A stretch of DNA of 17,956 bases from CAYQJS01 sp964417895 (GTDB taxonomy: Bacteria; Chloroflexota; UBA6077; SHYK01). A program made the position numbers and the translations under genes. The stretch is taken from positions 1 through 17,956 of the forward strand of contig CAYQJS010000074.1 of assembly GCA_964417895.1 (NCBI GenBank), written 5' to 3'. Every line of letters starts with the position of its first letter. Positions within the stretch are counted from its first letter, which is position 1. The notes under the pieces were generated by a model. It had not been told where the DNA came from, made no database searches, and saw only the letters and a program-made list of their open reading frames with translations. Below are positions 1 to 6,713 of this stretch, piece by piece.

Positions 1-60
1 CAGGGCGGACAAAATCTCAGAACTGTTAAGCGGACAGAATCACTGACCTACAACACGGGC
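1..60. mobile_element. Possible insertion-sequence end (fragment)
   Basis: The motif GCGGACAAAATC (5-16) is repeated with one change as GCGGACAGAATC (31-42), giving two direct copies 26 bases apart at the extreme left edge. Short repeated GCGGACA-type blocks are what I would expect near the ends of IS21- or IS481-like elements. No transposase is inside the window, so this is only a suggestion. It lies beyond the broken second integron cassette and may belong to an element that disrupted the array. Confidence 0.3.
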
Positions 61-115
61 GGCCGGTTCATGCGAGCGAGGCAGGGGTCGGTGGTCGATG
101 TTGCGCTCCGCTCGG

Positions 116-358
116 TCACGCGCGCTCCACGGGAGCGTGCATCGGTGGCAGCACCGAATTCCACGGGAGGTCGTGTGCCGACTCGTCGAGGGCTAACGCA
201 GGTTGGGTGGTGGGACGGACCAAGATGGAGGCTCTACTTGAGATTCCAAACAGGCTCTTAGCGCCCCAGTTCTTGTACCCGGGATTCTCCATGGTCATTC
301 CTTCCGGTGCCATGTAGCCATCGAGGCTAAGTCCAATGTTGACGAATACTTTGCTCAT
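116..358 (-). pseudogene. Truncated RibD-C/DHFR-like gene of integron cassette 2
   Basis: The ATG at 358 follows a good ribosome-binding site (AGAGGAGA, about four bases upstream). The first ~34 residues, including SLDGYM and the PGYKNWGAK stretch, match the N-terminus of the dihydrofolate-reductase-like RibD C-terminal-domain family, which normally has about 180-200 residues. After K34 (position 257) family similarity stops. The frame runs on through unrelated residues to a stop at 116, giving an 80-residue product that lacks most of the fold. The break falls exactly where an IS-like motif starts (240-257). The start codon lies only about 35 bases inside the cassette boundary set by the attC site at 387-451, as is usual for cassette genes. 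Probably non-functional; the missing 3' part and its attC are not recognisable in the window. Confidence 0.6.
240..257. repeat. IS-terminus-like motif at cassette 2 break
   Basis: The 18-base string GAGATTCCAAACAGGCTC resembles the terminal inverted repeats of some IS families, in which a GAGNTTNNAAACAGGCTC pattern recurs. It begins exactly where the truncated RibD-C-like gene loses similarity to its family. No partner repeat or transposase is visible, so identity as an IS end is inferred from position and resemblance only. Confidence 0.3.
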
Positions 359-386
359 GATTCTCCTCTCGTATGTTCGGATGTCG

Positions 387-445
387 GCCTAACGTGAAAG
401 TGATCGGCCTGCGCGGCTTTTGCGCAGGTCCGCTCGACTGTAGGG

Positions 446-451
<6 letters not shown>
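387..451 (-). other. attC: attC recombination site (integron cassette 1)
   Basis: The plus strand carries GCCTAAC (387-393) and its exact reverse complement GTTAGGC (445-451), matching the RYYYAAC / GTTRRRY outer core sites of attC; the total of 65 bp is within the known attC size range. Inside, CCTGCGC (408-414) pairs with GCGCAGG (422-428) around a 7-base loop. CGG (405-407) pairs with CCG (430-432), leaving one unpaired base (429), like the extrahelical bases that give attC its strand choice. Read on the minus strand, the TAA stop of the preceding gene (446-448) lies inside the first core, a common cassette arrangement. This is the junction between cassette 1 and cassette 2. Confidence 0.85.
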
Positions 452-976
<525 letters not shown>

Positions 977-1098
977 TACCCACTTCCTTTCCTTACACAC
1001 AACATCCCGTTCTGGCCGCAAGGGCCCTGAGCGCGGATAGCACTGAATTCGACTTCGTCTTCATTGACGGATGTAGTATCCAAGGCGCGTCCCGTGCG

Positions 1099-1105
1099 GC
1101 CTAAC
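1099..1105 (-). other. attI: Putative attI core site (integron attachment point)
   Basis: GCCTAAC on the plus strand reads GTTAGGC on the minus strand, identical to the cassette core site at 387-393. It lies between the integrase start (1225) and cassette 1, where attI is expected. Recombination after the G would define cassette 1 as about 393-1104. No second core with a folded attC structure accompanies it, which fits attI rather than attC. The outer limits of attI cannot be set by eye. Confidence 0.65.
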
Positions 1106-1111
1106 TCTTAA

Positions 1112-1140
1112 TTGTGTAGCACTCTGCAACATGGTATGTT
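1112..1140 (+). promoter_or_regulatory. Candidate integrase promoter (PintI)
   Basis: TTGTGT (1112-1117) and TATGTT (1135-1140) are separated by 17 bases and point toward the integrase start at 1225. The match to sigma-70 consensus is partial (TTG of the -35, four of six at the -10). No convincing LexA box was found over it. Confidence 0.3.
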
Positions 1141-1148
1141 CGTCGTGG

Positions 1149-1178
1149 ATGATATGCCGAACGGCTGGCCCCGATCAA
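1149..1178 (-). promoter_or_regulatory. Candidate cassette promoter (Pc)
   Basis: On the minus strand TTGATC (1178-1173) and TATCAT (1154-1149) are 18 bases apart. The -10 differs from TATAAT at one base. The site lies between the integrase start and the attI core and fires into the cassettes, which is where Pc is found in many integrons. Supported by position and consensus only. Confidence 0.4.
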
Positions 1179-1224
1179 GCCGAAGCTACCGTGAGCGTGC
1201 GAGGATCAGCGGGAGGGAAAGGCG

Positions 1225-2361
1225 ATGGTCCAGGCAGGACGTCAGCAGGTGGTTCATCAAGAGACTTTCGCATCAGACTCCGTTGAGCCGCTAGGGAGCA
1301 ACGGGTCAGCTGCCCCCGGCACGCCGGACCGGATTCGGGATGAGCCGCCAGGGGTCACCCTCCTGCAACGGGCCCGGGAGGTTGCCCGGCTGCGACATTT
1401 GAGCCTCAGCACGGAGGAGAGTTACCTCCTCACCATCCGTCGTTTCCTTCGGTTCCACGCCGGCCGCCATCCCAGGACGATGGGCGCGGAGGAGATCCGT
1501 GCCTACCTGCGGCACCTCGCTATCGACCGGAACGTCGCGGCCTCGACCCAGAACGCGGCTCTCGCCGGACTGCTGTTTCTCTACCGCGACGTCCTCCGCC
1601 TGGACCTCCCCCAGCTCGGCGAAATCGAGCGGGCCCGCCGTCCCGCACGCCTCCCCACCGTCCTGGCGCGTGGCGAGGTACAGGCCGTGCTGGGGCGCCT
1701 CGAGGGTGAGCACTGGCTCGTGGTTTCCCTGCTGTACGGGGCCGGGCTCCGACTGATGGAAGGTCTCCGCCTGCGGGTGAAAGATATCGATTTCGAGCGT
1801 TGCGAGCTGACCCTCCGCGACACCAAGGGTGGTCAGGACCGGCTCAGCATGCTGCCGACCGCGCTGGTGGAGCCCCTGCGGCGCCAGCTCACGCGGGCGC
1901 AGCTGCTCCACGAAGACGACCGGCAGCGCCGCATCGGCGTCTCCCTGCCTTTCGCGCTCGACCGGAAGTATCCAAACGCCCCCACGGCGTGGCCATGGTA
2001 TTATGTCTTCCCCGCCCGCGCGCTGGCTCGGGACCCACGCTCAGGAGAGCCAAAACGCCACCACCTCCACGAGGATTCCGTGCAGCGCGCTGTCAAGCGG
2101 GCCGTGCGGGCAGCCGAGCTTTCGGTGCCGGCAAGCTGTCACACCCTGCGGCACAGCTTTGCGACCCACTTGCTGGAGGACGGATACGACATACGCACCG
2201 TCCAGGCGCTCCTCGGACACAAGGATGTGAAGACTACGATGGTGTACACCCACGTGCTTCGCCGCGGGCCGGCCGCTGTCAGAAGCCCGCTCGATTCGCC
2301 GTACTTCGCACGTGCGGATGGGAGCCCGGAGGCATCATCGCGCGGCCTAGCGCCCGAGTGA
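1225..2361 (+). CDS. intI: Integron integrase (IntI-type tyrosine recombinase)
   Basis: This 378-residue site-specific recombinase would insert and excise gene cassettes by attI x attC recombination. An N-terminal SAM-like DNA-binding domain covers about residues 45-130 (TEESYLLTIRRFLRFH, then the NAALAGLLFLYRDVL helix). The catalytic domain follows with R176 (GAGLR), K201, H306-T-L-R309, H332 (LLGHKDVKTTM) and the nucleophile Y341 (YTHV). The segment at about 240-285, with LDRKYPN, YYVFPA and HHLHEDSVQRAVKRA, is the extra region that separates IntI from other Xer-like recombinases. The ATG at 1225 has GGGAGGG about nine bases upstream. About 45 residues precede the usual IntI start, so the protein is longer than the typical 320-340. 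It diverges from the cassette array, the classical layout. All catalytic residues are intact, so it may be active. Confidence 0.93.
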   Translation: MVQAGRQQVVHQETFASDSVEPLGSNGSAAPGTPDRIRDEPPGVTLLQRAREVARLRHLSLSTEESYLLTIRRFLRFHAGRHPRTMGAEEIRAYLRHLAIDRNVAASTQNAALAGLLFLYRDVLRLDLPQLGEIERARRPARLPTVLARGEVQAVLGRLEGEHWLVVSLLYGAGLRLMEGLRLRVKDIDFERCELTLRDTKGGQDRLSMLPTALVEPLRRQLTRAQLLHEDDRQRRIGVSLPFALDRKYPNAPTAWPWYYVFPARALARDPRSGEPKRHHLHEDSVQRAVKRAVRAAELSVPASCHTLRHSFATHLLEDGYDIRTVQALLGHKDVKTTMVYTHVLRRGPAAVRSPLDSPYFARADGSPEASSRGLAPE

Positions 2362-2443
2362 TAATGCGCCCGACGGATCGGACGAGTTCCGCGCCATGAA
2401 GATGCAGCCATCGGTGGGGAGGGCACTCCGGCACAAGAGCTGG

Positions 2444-3151
2444 CTACCGAAGGTGCTCACGCGCGAGGCCGCGGGTATACGCCTCCATCAGGTCGTGGAG
2501 ATCGCGCATCGCGCGTTCGGCAGCACGCCGGTCTTCGGCAGTTTTGATGTGCTGCAGGATCGCGCCCTCGGTTGTCCCTGACTCCTCAGCTTCGACCTCC
2601 TCGTGGACTTTGTAGTTCATCCCGCCCCATTCGGGCCGGCAGCCGTAGTAGCGGATGAGGGCAGGACCCACCACGGCGGACATCTCGCCCACCTGATTCT
2701 CGTAGAACGATGTCGTGCAAAGCGCCGCGTTCCAGGGGATCTCTTGGGCGAGGCGTTCGAAGAAGCCGAGGATCTCGCCCATCTCGGGGAGCGGCGTGAG
2801 CGTGTCGTAGACGGAGCGCGGGTAACCGAGGTCGTCGCCGATCCGCTTGAACAGCTCGACGTGGTCGGGCGTGCCGCCGATCTGCCCCCGGAAGTAGCCG
2901 AGGTCCTCCACCAGCAGATGGCGCGCGCAGTCCTTGCGGACCTCCAGGTCGTCGCACCGCGCGTGGATGCCGCTGAAGATCCGTGGAAACCAGCAGACGA
3001 GCAGGTACTGGTTCGCAACGTGGCCCCACGCCTGGGGCGTGGTGAGGCTGCCCGCCGCGAAGCGCCTGAAATACTCCGACTCGCGGAAAGGATTGCGCGC
3101 AAGCAGCTCCGCTTTCAGGGCGCCGAACCATTCGGTCGTCATCCTGGCCAT
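2444..3151 (-). CDS. TenA/PqqC/CADD-like (haem-oxygenase-fold) protein
   Basis: A 235-residue, probably all-helical cytoplasmic protein without signal peptide. It resembles the iron-containing redox/TenA-PqqC superfamily: FYENQ and HVELF helices, a VEDLGYFRG segment, and a late HEEVEAEE motif. Candidate metal ligands follow the order seen in CADD-type di-metal oxidases: E82, H97, E151, H183, E187. The last histidine expected seven residues after H183 is a glutamate. Members include thiaminase TenA, PqqC, and CADD-like enzymes making p-aminobenzoate; I cannot assign a substrate, and no thiamine or PQQ genes are nearby. Start choice is uncertain: the ATGs at 3151 and 3142 both lack a good ribosome-binding site. 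It is convergent with the integrase (82-base gap, nothing seen in it) and divergent from the LigB-like gene. Confidence 0.7.
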   Translation of the reverse strand: MARMTTEWFGALKAELLARNPFRESEYFRRFAAGSLTTPQAWGHVANQYLLVCWFPRIFSGIHARCDDLEVRKDCARHLLVEDLGYFRGQIGGTPDHVELFKRIGDDLGYPRSVYDTLTPLPEMGEILGFFERLAQEIPWNAALCTTSFYENQVGEMSAVVGPALIRYYGCRPEWGGMNYKVHEEVEAEESGTTEGAILQHIKTAEDRRAAERAMRDLHDLMEAYTRGLAREHLR

Positions 3152-3186
3152 TCTAGCGCGACTGTCGGGATTGATGAGTGGGGAGA

Positions 3187-3257
3187 CGCCCTCACCCCAA
3201 CCCCTTCGACAGGCTCAGGGCAGGCTCTCTCCCAGATGGAGAGGGGGTTCCTTTTGA
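3187..3257. repeat. Intergenic inverted-repeat element
   Basis: A CCCTCACCCCAACCCC block is followed by TTCGACAGGCTCAGGGCAGG and then CTCTCTCCCAGATGGAGAG, an imperfect hairpin. The TTCGACAGGCTCA core is related to the motifs at 4436-4494 and 17940-17956. It sits in the divergent spacer between the TenA-like and LigB-like genes. This looks like a dispersed, non-coding palindromic repeat. Confidence 0.55.
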
Positions 3258-3377
3258 CGAGGACGCTGCCCCCTTGTAGCATTCGGTCTCTGCGGCGATG
3301 GAGCGTTGCTTCATCTGGGCATTGGTGACGCCCGTTCGCAGACTTTCACGGACGGGCAAACCGCGGAAGGAGGCTAA

Positions 3378-4361
3378 ATGGCCAGGGTGGTTCTCGGATT
3401 CGCATCTTCCCATGGTCCAACCATTGCGACTGTTCCCGAAGATTGGGACCGCATCGTCGAGAGGGACAAGCGAGACCCGCGGTACAACTTCGACGAGCTC
3501 CTGCAGAGTGCGCCTCCCTCACTGGCCGACGAGATTACACCGGAGAAGAAACGTGCTCGGTGGCAGGCCTGCCAGGATGCCATCGGCAAATTGGCGCAGA
3601 TCCTGGACCAGGCGCAGCCGGACGTGGTGGTAGTGGTCAGCAATCCTCACGGCATCCTGCCCGATGACACGATTCCGGTCCTGGGTGTCTTCCGAGGCGC
3701 CACGATGTCGGACCGGCCCGCGGAGCGGGCCCCCGCGACCCGTGACGAGCAAACGTCTCGTTTTGCTGGCCCGCCGCCTGTGCAAACCTCCCGCCCCCAG
3801 CGGCCGCCGCAGCAATTCTCCGGCTACCCCCCGCTGGCGGAGCACCTCATCGCGGACCTGATCGACGAGGGTTTCGACGTGGCTTCCTCCACTGAGCTGC
3901 GGCCCGAACACGGTCTCGACGAGGCCTTCCGCACCCTCTACGATCACTACGAGCCCACGGGCGCCATACCGATGGTGCCGCTCATCCTCAGCCGCTACCT
4001 CCCCAGCCAGGCCACGCCGCGAAGGTGCCATGCCCTCGGCGGAGCGCTGCGGCGCGCAATCGAGTCGTGGGACAGCGATAAGAGGGTGGTCCTCATGGCA
4101 TCTGGCGGGCTCAGCCACCAGATTCTGGACGAAGAGCTTGACCACATTGTGGTAGACGCTCTGGTTGAGCAGGATTTCGACACGCTGGACTCGCTGTCCC
4201 GAGACCGGCTGAACCGCGCCCCCGGGACTCCTGAGATCCTGAACTGGATCACGGTGGCCGGGGCGATGGAACCCCTCGGGATGACGCTGGTCGATTACGT
4301 CCCGTGCTACCGGTCACTCGCCGGCACCGGCCATGGCGTGACGTTCGGCTACTGGAAGTAA
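3378..4361 (+). CDS. LigB-superfamily extradiol ring-cleavage dioxygenase
   Basis: This 327-residue cytoplasmic protein resembles class III (LigB-type) extradiol dioxygenases, which use Fe(II) to cleave catecholic rings. Visible landmarks: H12 (ASSHGP) and H91 (SNPHGIL) as probable iron ligands, H178 (EHGLDEAF), the signature SGGLSHQ with H247, the probable catalytic acid/base, and E286 (GTPEILNW), the probable third ligand. IPMVPLIL and the RRCHALGGALRRAIES helix also fit. Residues 113-150 form a proline- and arginine-rich, low-complexity stretch longer than usual. The ATG has a strong site (GGAAGGAGG) seven bases upstream. LigA, the small partner subunit, is absent. The substrate is unknown: protocatechuate, gallate, aminophenol and other meta-cleavage substrates are possible. 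Downstream lies a RidA-family gene, behind a hairpin element. Confidence 0.82.
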   Translation: MARVVLGFASSHGPTIATVPEDWDRIVERDKRDPRYNFDELLQSAPPSLADEITPEKKRARWQACQDAIGKLAQILDQAQPDVVVVVSNPHGILPDDTIPVLGVFRGATMSDRPAERAPATRDEQTSRFAGPPPVQTSRPQRPPQQFSGYPPLAEHLIADLIDEGFDVASSTELRPEHGLDEAFRTLYDHYEPTGAIPMVPLILSRYLPSQATPRRCHALGGALRRAIESWDSDKRVVLMASGGLSHQILDEELDHIVVDALVEQDFDTLDSLSRDRLNRAPGTPEILNWITVAGAMEPLGMTLVDYVPCYRSLAGTGHGVTFGYWK

Positions 4362-4392
4362 GACAGCACCCGGGCGCGAGGAGGGAACAGAG

Positions 4393-4519
4393 GCGCGGCC
4401 GAAAAGGTCCCGGTAAGACCGCTCATCCTGAGCCTGTGGTTCGACAAGCTCACCAGGATCGGCGCTCATCCCGAGCTTGCCGAGGGACAGGCTCACCACG
4501 AGCGGTTTTTCGGCTGCGC
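4393..4519. repeat. Inverted-repeat (MITE-like) element with terminator-like hairpin
   Basis: The ends GCGCGGCCGAAAA (4393-4405) and TTTTCGGCTGCGC (4507-4519) are inverted repeats matching at 12 of 13 positions. Nested inside are CCGCTC (4419-4424) with GAGCGG (4500-4505), and GAGCCTGT (4430-4437) with ACAGGCTC (4487-4494). The inner stem ends in five Ts (4506-4510), so it could also end transcription from the LigB-like gene. Part of the unit recurs, inverted, at the right edge of the window. Confidence 0.6.
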
Positions 4520-4565
4520 TTAGGCGACTTCAAGCGTTGTTGGGTCGCGACGAGGAGGTAGCAAG

Positions 4566-4958
4566 GTGGCGCAGCGGCGAACCGTTATAAGAGTCCCGGG
4601 TCTTACTCACCGGACGCCCATCTCGCTGGGCGCAAAGGTCGGAAACATCGTTCACTCCGCACCGATCTATGGGACCGACGTCGAGCTGCATCTCCTGCCC
4701 GACGATCCCGCGGAACAGGCCGCCCAGATGTTCAAGAACATCGGGAGATTCATGGAGGCGGCTGGCGGGACCATCGACGACATCGTGCATATCCAACTGT
4801 TCCTGAAGGACTTCAAGCACCGCGATGCCGTGGACGTGGAGTGGGTGAAGATGTTCCCCGACGAGAACAATCGGCCATCGCGCCACAGTGTGAGCGAGCC
4901 GGAGATCCGTGGCGGCGGGGCCCTGTTCGGGGTGGAGATCCTGGCCGTGGTGGACTAA
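4566..4958 (+). CDS. RidA (YjgF/YER057c/UK114) family protein
   Basis: A 130-residue small protein with the RidA fold: GNIVHSAPI strand, QAAQMFKNIGRFMEAAGGTIDDIVHIQLFLKD helix-strand unit, and a conserved arginine in the RPSRHSV motif, the equivalent of the carboxylate-binding arginine of RidA deaminases. The C-terminal GVEILAVVD strand also fits. RidA proteins hydrolyse reactive enamines/imines; some branches, such as 2-aminomuconate deaminase, act in aromatic meta-cleavage pathways. That would suit a neighbouring LigB-type dioxygenase, but the link is inferred. The GTG start at 4566 has GAGGAGG about seven bases upstream. It is separated from the upstream gene by a 204-base spacer with a hairpin element, so co-transcription is not assured. 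Confidence 0.85.
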   Translation: MAQRRTVIRVPGLTHRTPISLGAKVGNIVHSAPIYGTDVELHLLPDDPAEQAAQMFKNIGRFMEAAGGTIDDIVHIQLFLKDFKHRDAVDVEWVKMFPDENNRPSRHSVSEPEIRGGGALFGVEILAVVD

Positions 4959-4982
4959 CGCCGTGCGAATGTCCGCACGGCG
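4959..4982. terminator. Hairpin between convergent genes (candidate bidirectional terminator)
   Basis: CGCCGTGCG (4959-4967) and CGCACGGCG (4974-4982) form a perfect 9-bp stem with a six-base loop. It fills the 25-base gap between the stops of the RidA-like gene (4958) and the opposing DUF1326 gene (4984). There is no strong T-run, so the terminator role rests on position and stem strength. Confidence 0.6.
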
Positions 4983-4983
4983 A

Positions 4984-5592
4984 CTACCCCTCCCAGGCGA
5001 ACTCGCGATAGTTCCCATTCTTGCCGGTGTTCTCGAATGACAGGCCGTAGTCGGGGTCGCTGAAGTGGCCGCGTAGTGACTTGGCGATCGGTAGATTGGA
5101 GCCCATCGGGTGAAAGACGTTGATGATTTCCATGACCAGATTCGAGTTCGGGGCAGTGATCCCTTCGACCTCGAACTCCATGATGCCGGGCACCACGACG
5201 CGCTTCCGTAGACCGTCGGACTCATACGTGATCGGAACGAACTTGACGCCGAGCTGTTCGCCGATCAAGCCGCCCAGCATCGCGGGTGGCCCACCGTGCT
5301 GCCCCGAGAGTATCGCGCCCAGGGCACCGCGCTGGCTTTCGTTGGCCCGCTCGTCGATGTAAACAGCGACACGCCACCCGCCATTTCCCATCACCTGTGG
5401 TGAATCTACGACCAGGATGAACGTGAGACCGTCCAGTGCGACGTCGTCGAAGGTCCCTTGCCGGACATTGCAAATCAGCGGCAGGTAGCAGCGCTCGTTG
5501 TCTGCTGGCCCTTGAAGCGAAGACGTGATGCAAGGGCACAAGATGTCGCAGTTGCAGTTCTCGAAGTACTCCCCGCTCATGCGCCAAGACAT
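4984..5592 (-). CDS. DUF1326 family protein
   Basis: A 202-residue protein whose N-terminus carries the DUF1326 signature: a cysteine cluster in EYFENCNCDILCPC (C13, C15, C19, C21). Later conserved-looking segments are DDVALDGLTFILVVDSPQ and GHFSDPDYGLSFENTGKNG. The cysteines could bind metal, but the function of the family is not known. DUF1326 proteins are commonly found next to DUF2182 membrane proteins, and here the DUF2182 gene is the adjacent divergent gene. The ATG at 5592 has AAGGAGGGG at a proper distance. The open frame extends upstream to 5721 but that extension is not family-like. No signal peptide or transmembrane segment is seen. Confidence 0.85.
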   Translation of the reverse strand: MSWRMSGEYFENCNCDILCPCITSSLQGPADNERCYLPLICNVRQGTFDDVALDGLTFILVVDSPQVMGNGGWRVAVYIDERANESQRGALGAILSGQHGGPPAMLGGLIGEQLGVKFVPITYESDGLRKRVVVPGIMEFEVEGITAPNSNLVMEIINVFHPMGSNLPIAKSLRGHFSDPDYGLSFENTGKNGNYREFAWEG

Positions 5593-5826
5593 CGAGCCCC
5601 TCCTTTTCGCCGCCCCCGCGGACGCTGTTAAGCTTACACATCGGTTCGAAGGGCTGCAAACGCGGCAACCATGCGCCGAATCTGCAGGTTTGCAGCAACT
5701 CCGGGCTCTCGCGGCTTTCACCTGGCGGATTCGCTACACTACTCGCTCCGACACCTCCGCGAAATGGAGTACCACCGTGCATAAGCCTGGGCCACGCCGA
5801 ATGGCTGGGCTGCTGGTTCCCCGACT

Positions 5827-6609
5827 GTGATCGGCTCCAACGCGCTATCTCGCGAACGGTGGCTAATCCTTCTAGCACTGCTCGCGCTGGCCGCGGCGGC
5901 CTGGGTGATTCTGTTCGGCCAGCGGGCTATGAGCGAACCCGCGATGACCTCCCCGACGATGGGGGTGGCGGGGCCAGTGTTTCTAGTCCTGTGGGTGACC
6001 ATGATGGCGGCAATGATGTTCCCGACCGCTGCGCCAATGATCCTCGTGTTCGCGCGAGCGCATGAGGCGCAACGGCGGCGCGGTAGCGCATTCGTGCCGA
6101 CCTGGGTATTCGTGGGCGCGTATCTGCTGGTGTGGACCCTGTTCGGCGCGGTCATGTACGGCCTCGCGCTAAGCGCGGAAGCGATTGCTCAGTCCTCGGT
6201 GGTAATCGCCGAAAACGGGCCGCGCCTTGCGGCGGCGATGATTATTCTCGCCGGGCTATACCAGCTATCCCCGTTGAAGGCGGTCTGCCTTTCGAAGTGC
6301 CGCAGTCCGCTCGACTTCATCATGCAGCGCTGGCGCGACGGGTACGCGGGAGCGATTCGCATGGGGTTTCAGCATGGCCTGTACTGCCTGGGCTGCTGCT
6401 GGCTCCTGTTCGTTATCCTGTTCCCGCTCGGGGTGATGAACGTCGCGGCGATGGCGCTCATTACGCTGCTGATTTTCGCCGAGAAGTCGCTCCCAATGGG
6501 TCGCCGGATCAGCCAGGCGGCCGCCCTTCTCCTCGTCGGCTATGCGCTTCTCGTTCTTGTGATCCCTGGCGCCCTCCCCACAACCATGCCGGCCGAAGGT
6601 GCGATGTAG
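5827..6609 (+). CDS. DUF2182 integral membrane protein (metal-binding family)
   Basis: A 260-residue protein with about six or seven hydrophobic segments (roughly 11-29, 48-72, 92-115, 133-148, 178-200, 204-222, 228-248), so inner-membrane. Family motifs: WVTMMAAMMFPTAAPM in the second segment, YQLSPLKAVCLSKCRSP, and HGLYCLGCCW with several cysteines, then an EK pair (AEKSLP). These motifs match the DUF2182 family, often described as predicted metal-binding membrane proteins. GTG at 5827 is the only start before an in-frame stop at 5782, but no clear ribosome-binding site precedes it. It diverges from the DUF1326 gene across 234 bases in which I see no other gene; the two probably act together. 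Confidence 0.85.
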   Translation: MIGSNALSRERWLILLALLALAAAAWVILFGQRAMSEPAMTSPTMGVAGPVFLVLWVTMMAAMMFPTAAPMILVFARAHEAQRRRGSAFVPTWVFVGAYLLVWTLFGAVMYGLALSAEAIAQSSVVIAENGPRLAAAMIILAGLYQLSPLKAVCLSKCRSPLDFIMQRWRDGYAGAIRMGFQHGLYCLGCCWLLFVILFPLGVMNVAAMALITLLIFAEKSLPMGRRISQAAALLLVGYALLVLVIPGALPTTMPAEGAM

Positions 6610-6635
6610 CCCGATCCGTACGCCCGATCCGTACG
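6610..6635. repeat. Perfect 13-bp tandem duplication
   Basis: CCCGATCCGTACG occurs twice head to tail, immediately after the TAG stop of the DUF2182 gene. It may reflect a slippage duplication or a binding site. Confidence 0.7.
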
Positions 6636-6713
6636 GGTTGATCCATCGGCCCCGTCAGCGTACGATCCACAATGTCGCAACAAGCCACGCCGTTTCGAAA
6701 AAGGAGATCAGCT

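Noticed and set aside
190..212. Second attC (ACCCAAC and GTTAGCC on the minus strand)
   Set aside because: The cores are only a few bases apart and one breaks the GTTRRRY rule; no room for an attC stem.
1126..1142. LexA (SOS) box ahead of the integrase
   Set aside because: GTTCG is present as one half-site, but the matching CGAAC half at the right spacing is not.
1306..1911. Minus-strand open frame inside the integrase gene
   Set aside because: Antisense shadow of the integrase; the plus-strand frame has all the catalytic residues.
5700..5760. Promoter for the DUF2182 gene (TACACT near 5735)
   Set aside because: No -35 element at an acceptable distance; the nearest TTTCAC is 13 bases away.
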